From JABDGZ01 sp964483785 (GTDB lineage: Bacteria > Omnitrophota > Gorgyraeia > Zapsychrales > Fredricksoniimonadaceae), in NCBI GenBank assembly GCA_964483785.1, contig CAZACW010000001.1, positions 62,001 through 126,000 of the forward strand: a stretch of 64,000 nucleotides of DNA. Reading direction: 5' to 3'. Under the pieces are notes generated by a model. That model saw nothing but the letters and a program-made list of their open reading frames with translations, had not been told where the DNA came from and searched no databases. Made by a program: the position numbers and the translations under genes. Positions 49,662 through 56,690 of the stretch are shown piece after piece; within the stretch, counting starts at the first letter, position 1, and each line of letters starts with the position of its first letter.

Positions 49662-49711
49662 ATTTTTTCAGATTTTGAAGCAATTTACCGTCGACAATTG
49701 GAGTATAACAC

Positions 49712-49740
49712 ATTATATTTAAAAGACCACTTTTGTGCAA
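49712..49740 (-). promoter_or_regulatory. Sigma-70-type promoter of the giant gene
   Basis: On the minus strand a -35 box TTGCAC (49,740-49,735) is separated by exactly 17 nt from a perfect -10 box TATAAT (49,717-49,712). Transcription would start near 49,705 and leave a leader of about 44 nt before the ATG at 49,661. The leader ends in CTGAAAAAAT with no purine-rich Shine-Dalgarno. This is the best promoter match in the window. Confidence 0.7.
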
Positions 49741-50120
49741 ATTTATTTAGAGTCATAAGTCCTTATATTTTATAAAGTTATGCTCTTAATGAAAAAATAA
49801 TAATTTATACTATTCAAATTTGAATTTTTATTTAGATGCAAGTAGAGAAAGGGCTTTCTTGGTTAATAGATTGTATTTGTTTGGCTTTTTGAGAGAATTT
49901 TGTCATTCTAGAGAATTTCGTCATTCTGAGGAGCGTAGCGACGAAGAATCTGTTGTATGTTTTAAGATCCTTCGGCTTCGCCTCAGGATGACATCGTCGA
50001 AGCCCTCAGAAAGCTAAACAATTACAATAGATTAACGTCAGTTCTACATAATGATAACGCTGTCTTCGAAAAGCAAGGTCGTGTTCAACGTACCATTTGG
50101 CCCTGTCCTCGTGACCTGTT
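49741..50120. other. Gene-poor AT-rich spacer
   Basis: Apart from the REP-like element this stretch is AT-rich, with no open frame carrying recognisable protein sequence and no tRNA-like fold. It separates the divergently transcribed giant gene and ATPase gene. Confidence 0.6.
49902..49992. repeat. REP-like inverted repeat element in intergenic spacer
   Basis: GTCATTCTGAGG (from 49,920) is mirrored by CCTCAGGATGAC (to 49,992), enclosing the GC-rich words gagcgtagcgacgaag and cttcggcttcgcc. A partial duplicate (gtcattcta, 49,902) precedes it. The layout is of a small non-coding REP/MITE-like element; I recall similar words in unrelated bacterial genomes, but copy number here cannot be seen. 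Confidence 0.6.
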
Positions 50121-50203
50121 TTCAGATTGGAAATTAATTCAGAATGGAAATTAAATCAGATTGGAAATTAATTAGACACGAAAAAATTCAGAATGGAAAT
50201 TAA
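50121..50203. repeat. 17-bp tandem repeats upstream of the ATPase gene
   Basis: Three perfectly phased 17-bp units, TTCAGATTGGAAATTAA, TTCAGAATGGAAATTAA and ATCAGATTGGAAATTAA, occupy 50,121-50,171. A fourth copy lies at 50,187-50,203 after a 15-bp spacer. The array ends about 135 bp before the ATPase start. Such iterated sites are typical of operators or iterons; no binding protein is identified. Confidence 0.85.
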
Positions 50204-50219
50204 TAATTTCCATTCTGAA
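50187..50219. repeat. Perfect 15-bp inverted repeat
   Basis: TTCAGAATGGAAATT (50,187-50,201) and its exact reverse complement (50,205-50,219) flank a 3-nt loop. The left arm is the fourth copy of the 17-bp repeat, so the palindrome is made of two opposed repeat units. It could be an operator or, read on the minus strand where a T-run follows, a hairpin terminator. Confidence 0.8.
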
Positions 50220-50271
50220 AATTTTAAGATTACTTTGTTTAATATGTGTTAAAATCAATTTGAACAATAAT

Positions 50272-50315
50272 TTTACAAAATGATATACATTCTGTAATGT
50301 TACTTTACAAAATGA
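50272..50315 (+). promoter_or_regulatory. Direct repeat in the putative ATPase promoter region
   Basis: The 12-bp word TTTACAAAATGA occurs at 50,272-50,283 and 50,304-50,315, exactly 32 bp apart (about three helical turns), just ahead of the ATPase start. TTTACA also resembles a -35 box. The arrangement suggests either overlapping promoters or a two-site operator. Confidence 0.35.
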
Positions 50316-50337
50316 AATTATGTGGTATATTTATTGT

Positions 50338-51531
50338 ATGTCCACCATTGATCAATTGCTTGAATATGACCGCCTTGCCAAAAAGGACGGTCAAAAATAT
50401 GATAAAAAAAGGACTCTTTACGATATAATTACGAAAGATTCCGGAGACCATTTTATCGGCATAGTCGGCCCCAGAGGGGCTGGAAAAACGATCATTCTTA
50501 AGCAATTGGCCCTTGCCCATACCAACTCTTTTTATCTTTCTCTTGATACTCTGGAAGGAAATCTCTTCGATCTTGTTAAAACCCTGCAAGAAACGCTGCG
50601 CATTGAATTGTTCCTTTTGGATGAAGTCCATTTTTATCCTTCCCTTGAGGCTGATCTCAAAAAAATCTATGATCTTTTGAAGGTCAAGATCATTTTCACA
50701 AGTTCAACAGCTTTAGGCATGTATAAATCGAATTATGATTTATCACGGCGCGTGCTGCTTAAAGCGCTTTACCCTTTTACATTAAGAGAATACGCGGATT
50801 TTAAGTACGATCAAAAGTTTGGCACCTTGGGCCTTAAGGATTTTATTGACGGCAGTTTCCCTCACGACATTCTCCGGGTCGGTGAACATTTTATTCCCTA
50901 TATTCAAGGAGGCCTCATGCCCTTTGCCCTGCGTGAGCCCCAGCCGTTGGTCTTATTAAAAAACATCCTTGATACCATTATCCATAAGGACATCCCGCGC
51001 ATCGCCAGGCTCGTCACCGATGAATTGGATAAAATCGAACAGCTCATCCGCTTTATAGGCCTTTCCGGAATTGATGGCATCAACTATTCGACCGTGGCGC
51101 ATAATCTCCATATTTCAAAATATAAAGCCGCGCAATACATTTCGCTTTTAGAAAAAGCCTTTGTTTTACATCAGGTTTTTCCAAAAGGCAGTAATGTTTT
51201 AAAAGAGCCCAAGGTCGTCATGGCCTTGCCCTACCGGCTTTTGTATCGAAATTTTAGCGATGCTTTGGGAGGTTTAAGGGAAGATTTCTTTGTCGGGACC
51301 TTTAAGGCCCTGGGTCAAGAGGTCTTTTATCTTAAATCTTTTCGCGGCAGCAAGACCCCTGATTACCTGCTCCAGGACCCGCAGGACATTGTCTTTGAAG
51401 TCGGCGGGAAGGGTAAGGGGAAAAGTCAATTTAAAGGCATCGACGTCTGCAAAAAAATCATTCTCTCCGATGGGTTTGATGTGACAAATACAAAAAAACC
51501 GCTGTTTATGCTGGGTTTGCTGGGGTCTTAA
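50338..51531 (+). CDS. AAA_14/DUF4143-type ATPase
   Basis: About 397 residues, cytoplasmic, no signal peptide. An upstream in-frame ATG at 50,320 would add six residues; MSTIDQLLEYDR is the more natural beginning, and neither has a Shine-Dalgarno. Walker A GPRGAGKT is near residue 44 and Walker B FLLDEVH near residue 96. A sensor-1-like IIFTSSTAL, a helical region and a winged-helix-like part follow. The C-terminal half ends with TPDYLL and IVFEVGGKGKGKSQF, the nuclease-like core usual for DUF4143. Families of this type are abundant in archaea and candidate-phylum bacteria, often as stand-alone, laterally mobile genes of unknown function. It is the only convincing plus-strand gene here and has its own repeat-rich upstream region. 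Family call is secure; role is not known. Confidence 0.85.
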   Translation: MSTIDQLLEYDRLAKKDGQKYDKKRTLYDIITKDSGDHFIGIVGPRGAGKTIILKQLALAHTNSFYLSLDTLEGNLFDLVKTLQETLRIELFLLDEVHFYPSLEADLKKIYDLLKVKIIFTSSTALGMYKSNYDLSRRVLLKALYPFTLREYADFKYDQKFGTLGLKDFIDGSFPHDILRVGEHFIPYIQGGLMPFALREPQPLVLLKNILDTIIHKDIPRIARLVTDELDKIEQLIRFIGLSGIDGINYSTVAHNLHISKYKAAQYISLLEKAFVLHQVFPKGSNVLKEPKVVMALPYRLLYRNFSDALGGLREDFFVGTFKALGQEVFYLKSFRGSKTPDYLLQDPQDIVFEVGGKGKGKSQFKGIDVCKKIILSDGFDVTNTKKPLFMLGLLGS

Positions 51532-51532
51532 A

Positions 51533-51563
51533 AACCACCGCAACCCCGGGGGTTGTGGTGGTT
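51533..51563 (-). terminator. Hairpin terminator belonging to the tadC remnant
   Basis: aaccaccgcaacccc pairs with gggttgtggtggtt around a GG loop. On the minus strand the hairpin is followed by TTTTT, so it is an intrinsic terminator in that orientation. It overlaps the end of the ATPase gene, whose stop is at 51,529-51,531, and could act from both sides. Confidence 0.65.
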
Positions 51564-51614
51564 AATGCCCGAGATTTTTGATCGGATTTTCCGCATAAAA
51601 ATTGAGAATTTGGG
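51562..51614 (-). pseudogene. Remnant of a second tadC gene (last 16-17 codons)
   Basis: On the minus strand, ILNFYAENPIKNLGH and a stop (TAA 51,562-51,564) match the C-terminus of the intact TadC next door (FLDFFQNNPIKNLGH, stop 51,931-51,933), with the hairpin after the stop also conserved. Upstream of these codons the similarity ends and an in-frame TGA appears. This is the tail of a diverged tadC paralogue whose body has been lost. Confidence 0.7.
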
Positions 51615-51721
51615 GGTCTCAATGCGGAAGTCAGGAAATACGTCCTACCATGAAGGTCCGCTGGATCTTTTAAATTGCCAATAAAAATGATGTAACTTGC
51701 TGAAATATAAAGAACTTCGAT

Positions 51722-51860
51722 TTATTTACTTTTGACCTTGGCGAATAAATCCTGCTCCCCAGCTATCGGCAACCGGTAACGTGCAGTTTTCTTGGCGCCT
51801 GTTTCTATACTTTTGATCAAACCCTGCTTGGGCAAAGGTCGTTTGGGCCTTAAACCGCAG
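51722..51860 (-). pseudogene. Possible decayed gene fragment
   Basis: A minus-strand frame of about 45 codons reads GLRPKRPLPKQGLIKSIETG then AKKTARYRLPIAGEQDLFAK and ends at TAA 51,722-51,724. It has the look of a real C-terminus (charged, balanced) but has no start codon or Shine-Dalgarno and is cut by stops upstream. I do not recognise the family. It lies between the tadC remnant and intact tadC. Confidence 0.3.
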
Positions 51861-51871
51861 CTGGTTTAATG

Positions 51872-51932
51872 CCATCACAACCCCGGAGGTTGTGGTGGTT
51901 TAACCATCACAACCCCCGGGGTTGTGATGGTT
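51872..51932 (-). terminator. Paired hairpins at the end of tadC
   Basis: Two adjacent inverted repeats, accatcacaaccccc/ggggttgtgatggt (51,903-51,932) and ccatcacaacccc/gttgtggtgg (51,872-51,898), follow tadC on the minus strand. The first overlaps the tadC stop codon. Neither has the T-run that follows the 51,533 copy. All three share the same core, so they derive from one duplicated sequence. They probably end the Tad transcript. Confidence 0.55.
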
Positions 51933-52842
51933 AATGTCCGAGATTTTTGATGGGATTGTTCTGGAAGAAGTCCAGAAAGACCGGGCCGGCGACCAGGATG
52001 GCCACCACCGGAAAGATGCAGAACAACAGCGGCACCAGCATTTTTAAAGGGGCTTTCAGGGCCATTTCTTCACCCCGGCGAAAGCGCGCTTCACGCATGT
52101 CCTCGGAAAGAATGTTCAAGGCCTCGATCACCGAGGTCCCCATGCGGTCCGCCTGGATCAGGGTGCGGGAAAAGGTGGACAAATCCGGCAGTTCATAGCG
52201 CTTGGCCAAATCCCTGAGCGCGTCGCGCCGGGGCTTGCCCACGTTGATCTCCTGCATCATGTTGCGCAGCTCCTCAATAATCACCGTGGGGCTCGACTTC
52301 TCCACCACATATTTGAGCGCCATCATGAAATCCAGCCCCGCGTTGACGCAAAGGCCCAACAGGTCCACGGTGTCCGGCAGATGCTTTAGAATTTCCGACT
52401 TGATTTTCTTCACCCTGGACTGCAGCCACATCTCCGGGATCATATAGCCCCCGGCAAAACTCATCAGCCCCCCAAAAAGCAGGAATTCGCCCTTGGTGTC
52501 GACTTTAAAGGCCACCGCCAAAAAGACCACCACCAAAATCTCCTTGACCAGGAAAAACTCCTCGACGGTCAGCCTGGACTGGGCCATGCGCAGGTCCCAA
52601 TAAATGCGCCGTCCGATGGGTGTGGCGGCCAGGGGCTTGTTGATCACCCCCACCTTGCCCAAGACCATGAGCACGGCATCCAGCGGGCCTCTGATCCTGC
52701 CATCGGCCCTGGGCTTGAGCCCTGACATGGGATCATCCGGGCCCATCTGCAGTTTGGGCCGGTTGTCCAAAATTTCCACCGGCCAAAACCCCAGGATCAG
52801 GGCAAACCCCGCGAAAAACGCCAATAATAAAGGAAGCAGCAT
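51931..52842 (-). CDS. tadC: TadC-like type II/IV secretion inner-membrane platform protein
   Basis: 303 residues with the T2SSF domain of Tad pilus systems. An N-terminal hydrophobic helix is followed by a cytoplasmic part and a helix pair around residues 105-135 (ILVVVFLAVAF, LLFGGLMSFAGGYMIPE). The hallmark LPDTVDLLGLCVNAGLDFMM comes next, and the C-terminal membrane segment is LKMLVPLLFCIFPVVAILVA after RRGEEMALKAP. TadB and TadC form the platform that couples the TadA ATPase to pilin polymerisation. The ATG (52,842) lies one base after the TadB stop, indicating coupled translation. No TadA gene is present in the window. It is the last gene of the block and is followed by hairpins. Confidence 0.9.
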   Translation of the reverse strand: MLLPLLLAFFAGFALILGFWPVEILDNRPKLQMGPDDPMSGLKPRADGRIRGPLDAVLMVLGKVGVINKPLAATPIGRRIYWDLRMAQSRLTVEEFFLVKEILVVVFLAVAFKVDTKGEFLLFGGLMSFAGGYMIPEMWLQSRVKKIKSEILKHLPDTVDLLGLCVNAGLDFMMALKYVVEKSSPTVIIEELRNMMQEINVGKPRRDALRDLAKRYELPDLSTFSRTLIQADRMGTSVIEALNILSEDMREARFRRGEEMALKAPLKMLVPLLFCIFPVVAILVAGPVFLDFFQNNPIKNLGH

Positions 52843-52843
52843 A

Positions 52844-53842
52844 TCAGGTTTCCTTGAACGTCGAAATTTTCCAGATGCTGATGGCGCCGGCCACCCACAA
52901 AATCACACAGAGGGTCATCATCTTCTGCCCCGTCGGTGATTTGTACATGGTGTCAAAAAAATGCGGGTTGGCGCCGGTTACGGTGAAAAAGAACCCCAGG
53001 GGCAAGAGCGTCATGACCACGGCCTGGATCTTGCCCTGCACGGTCAGGGTGGTTAAATTGGTCAGGAGTATATTGCGATCGAGGGTGGGGTGGAGCAGCC
53101 TTCGCTCCTCGATCACCAGCGACACGAACTCGCGCGTCGCTTCCTTCTTGGTGAGCNNNNNNNNNNGGATCCAGCCCTGCAGGGTATGGGTGTTGAAATT
53201 TTTCTCGTTTTTCTTGCGCTCGCGGGGGGTGTTGACGATGCGTGTAAAGATCACCGGCCGATTGCCCCCGGTCTCGCGGGCCAGCAAAATCGCCGTGACC
53301 ATCTGCTGCAGCGCCGGGGAAGGCATGCGCCGGTACAGCCGGTTTAAGGACTCATCCAGGGAAACGCCCATCTTGTTCTCGCCCATGACCACGCCGAATT
53401 CACCCTTGGCAGGGTCGGGCATCTCATCCGCGACAGACTCAAAGGCCTGGATCAGGCTCAAGCCCCCGCGGAAGGAGCTGGACATGATCATGATGGCATC
53501 CACCAGCTGGTCGTTGAATTTCTGCTTGCGCAGTGTGATCAGGCGGCTGACGTACATGCGCGGCAAAAGAAAGCCGAAAATGGCCCCGATGATTAGGCCC
53601 GCCGCGTTTTTGCCCTCCGGAAAAAGAAAAAACCCCGCCGTGCCCATCACCACCGGCCCCAAAAGCGCCAGCTGGTAAAGCTTCTTTAACTCCTCTTCCC
53701 GCATATACCTATCCAGCTGACCCACGACGGACTGGGCCTGGTCCCTGTGCATCCGGCCTGTTACTTCCACCAGCAAAGGGACAAGGGTCACGCCCAAGAC
53801 GGTAATGGAAGCGAATATGATGATCAAGGTCACTATCAGCAT
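52844..53842 (-). CDS. tadB: TadB-like platform protein, interrupted by an assembly gap
   Basis: The start is taken at MLIVTLIIIFASITVLGVTL (ATG 53,842), eight bases after the preceding gene; longer upstream readings overlap that gene and look like shadow sequence. The T2SSF hallmark AIMIMSSSFRGGLSLIQAFE and ARETGGNRPVIFTRIVNT are present, with membrane helices near residues 1-25, 77-95 and at the C-terminus (AVVMTLLPLGFFFTVTGANP). A run of ten N (53,157-53,166) lies inside. Both sides of it carry a version of the same segment (NTHTLQGWI / TTLTVQGKI), and the 35 residues between are not expected in TadB, so the join is doubtful although the frame is kept. With one copy removed the protein would be close to 290 residues, the usual size. 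Confidence 0.8.
   Translation of the reverse strand: MLIVTLIIIFASITVLGVTLVPLLVEVTGRMHRDQAQSVVGQLDRYMREEELKKLYQLALLGPVVMGTAGFFLFPEGKNAAGLIIGAIFGFLLPRMYVSRLITLRKQKFNDQLVDAIMIMSSSFRGGLSLIQAFESVADEMPDPAKGEFGVVMGENKMGVSLDESLNRLYRRMPSPALQQMVTAILLARETGGNRPVIFTRIVNTPRERKKNEKNFNTHTLQGWIXXXXLTKKEATREFVSLVIEERRLLHPTLDRNILLTNLTTLTVQGKIQAVVMTLLPLGFFFTVTGANPHFFDTMYKSPTGQKMMTLCVILWVAGAISIWKISTFKET
53157..53166. other. Assembly gap (10 N) inside tadB
   Basis: Ten undetermined bases. The sequence on the two sides contains imperfect copies of the same tadB segment (53,030-53,070 and 53,167-53,207), suggesting two overlapping or variant contig ends were scaffolded and not merged. Confidence 0.95.
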
Positions 53843-53850
53843 AATTGAAA

Positions 53851-54261
53851 TTACGGCGGATTCATTTGATTGCAATAACTCGCGGCACAGGCCCCGCTGG
53901 TGATGATGGCCTCCTCGCAGCTGGCCGGGCCGCAGATGCTTTTGTCCGCGCACTGGCCGCTGGAACAGGCGCTTGAGTCCGCGCAAAAATCCCCTGTGAC
54001 GCTGTGGCATCCCTGCTTGACGCTCGCCGAGGTGAAGCAATGATCATCATACCACAGCCCTGACTCGGGATCAAAACTGCATTCAATGGATCTCTGGGGG
54101 TCATACTGACGGCCGTTGGCAAAGCCCTGGCCTGTCTGCCCCCAGAGGCCGAAGATCCCGCGCTGGATATGCTCGCGCATGGCCACCACCGCCAGGATGA
54201 TGATCACAAACAAGGTCAGGTATTCAATCACTGAAAATCCAAAATATTGGCGCATCCGCAT
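53851..54261 (-). CDS. Cys-rich prepilin-like Tad protein
   Basis: 136 residues. MRMRQYFG is a short positive leader, followed by FSVIEYLTLFVIIILAVVAM: a prepilin-type helix with Glu at +5 and Tyr at +6 after the Gly, as in Flp pilins. A spacer REHIQRGIFGLWGQTGQGFA like those of the small pilins follows, then a Cys-rich C-terminus with CADSSACSSGQCADKSICG. The mature protein would be exported and assembled with the pilus. AAGGGG lies a few bases ahead of the ATG. The gene sits between the Ig-like protein and TadB, so it may be a minor or tip pilin. Confidence 0.8.
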   Translation of the reverse strand: MRMRQYFGFSVIEYLTLFVIIILAVVAMREHIQRGIFGLWGQTGQGFANGRQYDPQRSIECSFDPESGLWYDDHCFTSASVKQGCHSVTGDFCADSSACSSGQCADKSICGPASCEEAIITSGACAASYCNQMNPP

Positions 54262-54275
54262 AAGGCCCCTTGACT

Positions 54276-56690
54276 TTACTGCAAATCATCCGGAGGTATG
54301 CCCCGGGGTAAGGTGCTGCAATCCACAAATTTGATGGAATAGTCCTGGTCTCCGTTACCGGAAGAACTTCCGGCCGCGTTGAGAGACGCGACGTATTGCG
54401 CGCAGGCGTGGCTTTCCGGCGCGTTCTGCAATAATTGATTGACCTCGGAGAGGCAGCCGCCATAGGTGGCCTTGTTGAGCAGTACACTGGAATCGGTAAG
54501 GCCGTCCCCCCGGTCATTAAGCATGAAGGCCTGGGACAGGGCGGTCGCATCGTCGGTAGTGACCTGACTGGGCGCCTGGGAGGCCATAAATTCTAGCCCG
54601 CTCACCGTAGTGGGCGTAATGCCGAAACCGATTTGGGACACGGAACTGGACAAGGGTGCGGCCAGGCCCGTGCAATCCGCAAAACCGACGCCGGCGGTGT
54701 TAGCCCCCAAGGGATTGGAATACCGGCCCTGCCATAGCGGCCGGCCGTTGGGAAAGGCCACAGGATTGGTATGGTTCTGGTCCCAGCGCTTGACGCTGAC
54801 ATAGACCCACCCGTCGCGGTTGGTCAAGGTGTAGGAACGTGTGGTGGAAAGGAAACCGCTGGTCTTGGTCTTGATCCAGGGCAGTTTGGGTTCTATGCCT
54901 GGATCACTGCAATACGAGCGGCCTGCGTTCGGACCTTGACAGCGTCCCGTGGCATAGGCCGTGACCTTGACTAAATGGGTGCACCCTACTCTGCGGTTGG
55001 TGGCGGAATCCAAACAGCCGCCGGAGCCGCCGGGCGGCAGGCCGTCCTGCCAGCCGTAAACCACGGAATTGGGCAGGGCCCCTACACCTTGATTATAGGT
55101 AAGCGCGTTTGGCAAAAGGGCGGCCGGGCCGTTTAAGAAATTCTGGATGGCCAGAGAGCCCTGGCTGAATATTTTCTGCATGGCCGCGGCCCTGTTGTAG
55201 ACATCGTTTAAAAATTGGGCGCGTTTGAGGAATTTCGGGGCCTCATCATTGGCCAGGGTCAGGCTGTCCTGCACCCACTGCGCATAGGTGCCTGAGCATC
55301 CGTCAAAATTCGGCGGCGCGGTCAAGGTCAGGGTGCGGCCGAGATTCGCAGGGTCGCAGGGCGTGCCTGAAACGCTGGAAAGGCAGGACGTGCCGTCCGC
55401 GCATTGGCCGCCGGTGCAGGCGCTGTTATCGTCGCAGGCGAAATTGGCGCAATTGAAATTCAGCCAGGCCTGGCATTGCGTGTAGTTGTAGACCGGAGAG
55501 CCCGTCGGGTATCCCACCACCGTGGAGGTCCCGCCCGAGGTGGTCACGCAGGTATTATTGGCGAGAGTCCCCGCGGCGCAGGCCGGCGCGATGGCCGTCC
55601 CATCTCCGTTGAAGCCGGAATTATAGGATTCGCAGGCCGCCACCGAAGGCAGGCCGCCCCAGACCCCGCAGGACGTGCCGTCGGCGCAGGCATTGCTGGT
55701 GCAGGCACTGCCGTCGGCGCAGGCCTGGTCATGGCTGTTGATATAGGCGTCTTCGTTGGCCGCATTCATCGTGCCGGGGGTAGAGCCGGTGCCGCCCGGC
55801 GGCAGGCACCACACCGAGGCGTCGGCATAGCTGTTGATATTAAGCCATTGCTGGACCACCGGCTGCCAGGCGTTGAGATTGTTCACCACGCCGCCTAAGC
55901 GGTTGCAGATGGTGCCGTCTCCGCAGACATTGTTGGTGCAGGCACTGCCGTCGTCGCAGGTGGCGCTGACCCAGCTGGCGGCCTGGGGATACCAGGACTG
56001 CACGTCGTTGCTGAGGGCCCCTGTGTTTTTATTGAGCATGACCCGGGCGAAAACGGAAAAGTCAGACAAGGCGTGCATGGTATCATCCAAACTGTCAATG
56101 GTGCTGTTGCCGGAAATCGAAGGCACGGTATTGGGGTTTAAGGCGCCGGTATCGTCCCAGGCGCAGGTGCCCTGCGAAAAATTAGCGCCGGGGCTTCCGT
56201 TGTAGGGCCAATTGACCATGCACATCTGGCTGTCGCCCTCAAGCCAGGAACCGGCATTGCCGTAACCAAAAACTGCGTTGGACGTGGGGTTAAGCACATT
56301 GGCCGCCAAGCCGGTCTTGGGCGAGCCCACAATGTCCATCGTTGTGGTGGGCCCGCTGCCGACGCTGGCGGCAAAGGAGGCCCTCGCCGTGATGCTGTAA
56401 CTGCCTGCCGGCAGGCCGGCGGTGTCCCATTGGAGGGTATAGGGGCTGTTGCCCGCAACACCCAGCAGGGTCTGGGCAGCAGAAACGTTAAAGACTGCAT
56501 AAAAAGAAACGGAAACAATCGTGGGGCAGGTCCCGGAGGGTGTTGCCGTCAGGGTGATAAACGATCCCGCAGGGGCATTGCTGGGGCTTGAGCTTGTGGT
56601 CGTCAACTGGCAGGGCGTCTGGGCCCAGGCCGCGGCCCCCAGATGAAGGACGCTCCAGCACAACCCAAATTGTATAAGGACCTTTCTCAT
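54276..56690 (-). CDS. Secreted Ig-like, Cys-rich Tad-associated protein
   Basis: 804 residues. The Sec signal peptide MRKVLIQFGLCWSVLHLG, AAAWA is cut before QTPCQL. An Ig-like beta-sandwich (about residues 30-120: SFITLTATPSG, VSVSFYAVFN, SYSITARASF) of the Big_9 type follows. Then comes a long Asn/Cys-rich part with three Cys modules of the form CxDxSxCxxxxCxDxTxC near residues 245, 330 and 425. The rest has no recognised fold. The ATG overlaps the TGA of the TadG-like gene (ATGA), so translation is coupled. Context suggests an extracellular or tip protein of the pilus. No TadE/prepilin helix is present. Confidence 0.75.
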   Translation of the reverse strand: MRKVLIQFGLCWSVLHLGAAAWAQTPCQLTTTSSSPSNAPAGSFITLTATPSGTCPTIVSVSFYAVFNVSAAQTLLGVAGNSPYTLQWDTAGLPAGSYSITARASFAASVGSGPTTTMDIVGSPKTGLAANVLNPTSNAVFGYGNAGSWLEGDSQMCMVNWPYNGSPGANFSQGTCAWDDTGALNPNTVPSISGNSTIDSLDDTMHALSDFSVFARVMLNKNTGALSNDVQSWYPQAASWVSATCDDGSACTNNVCGDGTICNRLGGVVNNLNAWQPVVQQWLNINSYADASVWCLPPGGTGSTPGTMNAANEDAYINSHDQACADGSACTSNACADGTSCGVWGGLPSVAACESYNSGFNGDGTAIAPACAAGTLANNTCVTTSGGTSTVVGYPTGSPVYNYTQCQAWLNFNCANFACDDNSACTGGQCADGTSCLSSVSGTPCDPANLGRTLTLTAPPNFDGCSGTYAQWVQDSLTLANDEAPKFLKRAQFLNDVYNRAAAMQKIFSQGSLAIQNFLNGPAALLPNALTYNQGVGALPNSVVYGWQDGLPPGGSGGCLDSATNRRVGCTHLVKVTAYATGRCQGPNAGRSYCSDPGIEPKLPWIKTKTSGFLSTTRSYTLTNRDGWVYVSVKRWDQNHTNPVAFPNGRPLWQGRYSNPLGANTAGVGFADCTGLAAPLSSSVSQIGFGITPTTVSGLEFMASQAPSQVTTDDATALSQAFMLNDRGDGLTDSSVLLNKATYGGCLSEVNQLLQNAPESHACAQYVASLNAAGSSSGNGDQDYSIKFVDCSTLPRGIPPDDLQ

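Noticed and set aside
50121..50219. CRISPR-like array
   Set aside because: Units are 17 bp, directly abutting with no spacers, and there are no cas genes; a tandem operator-like repeat fits better.
49741..50319. tRNA or small RNA gene in the spacer
   Set aside because: I see no cloverleaf-compatible sequence; the inverted repeats present are explained by the REP-like element and the palindrome.
52854..53678. Plus-strand 274-codon frame over tadB
   Set aside because: Antisense to a clear TadB homologue and includes the N-gap; no independent signal.
53843..54040. Longer N-terminus for TadB starting at 54,040
   Set aside because: The extra 66 residues are His/Arg/Gly-rich shadow of the Cys-rich prepilin gene that they overlap; a signal-type helix begins at 53,842.
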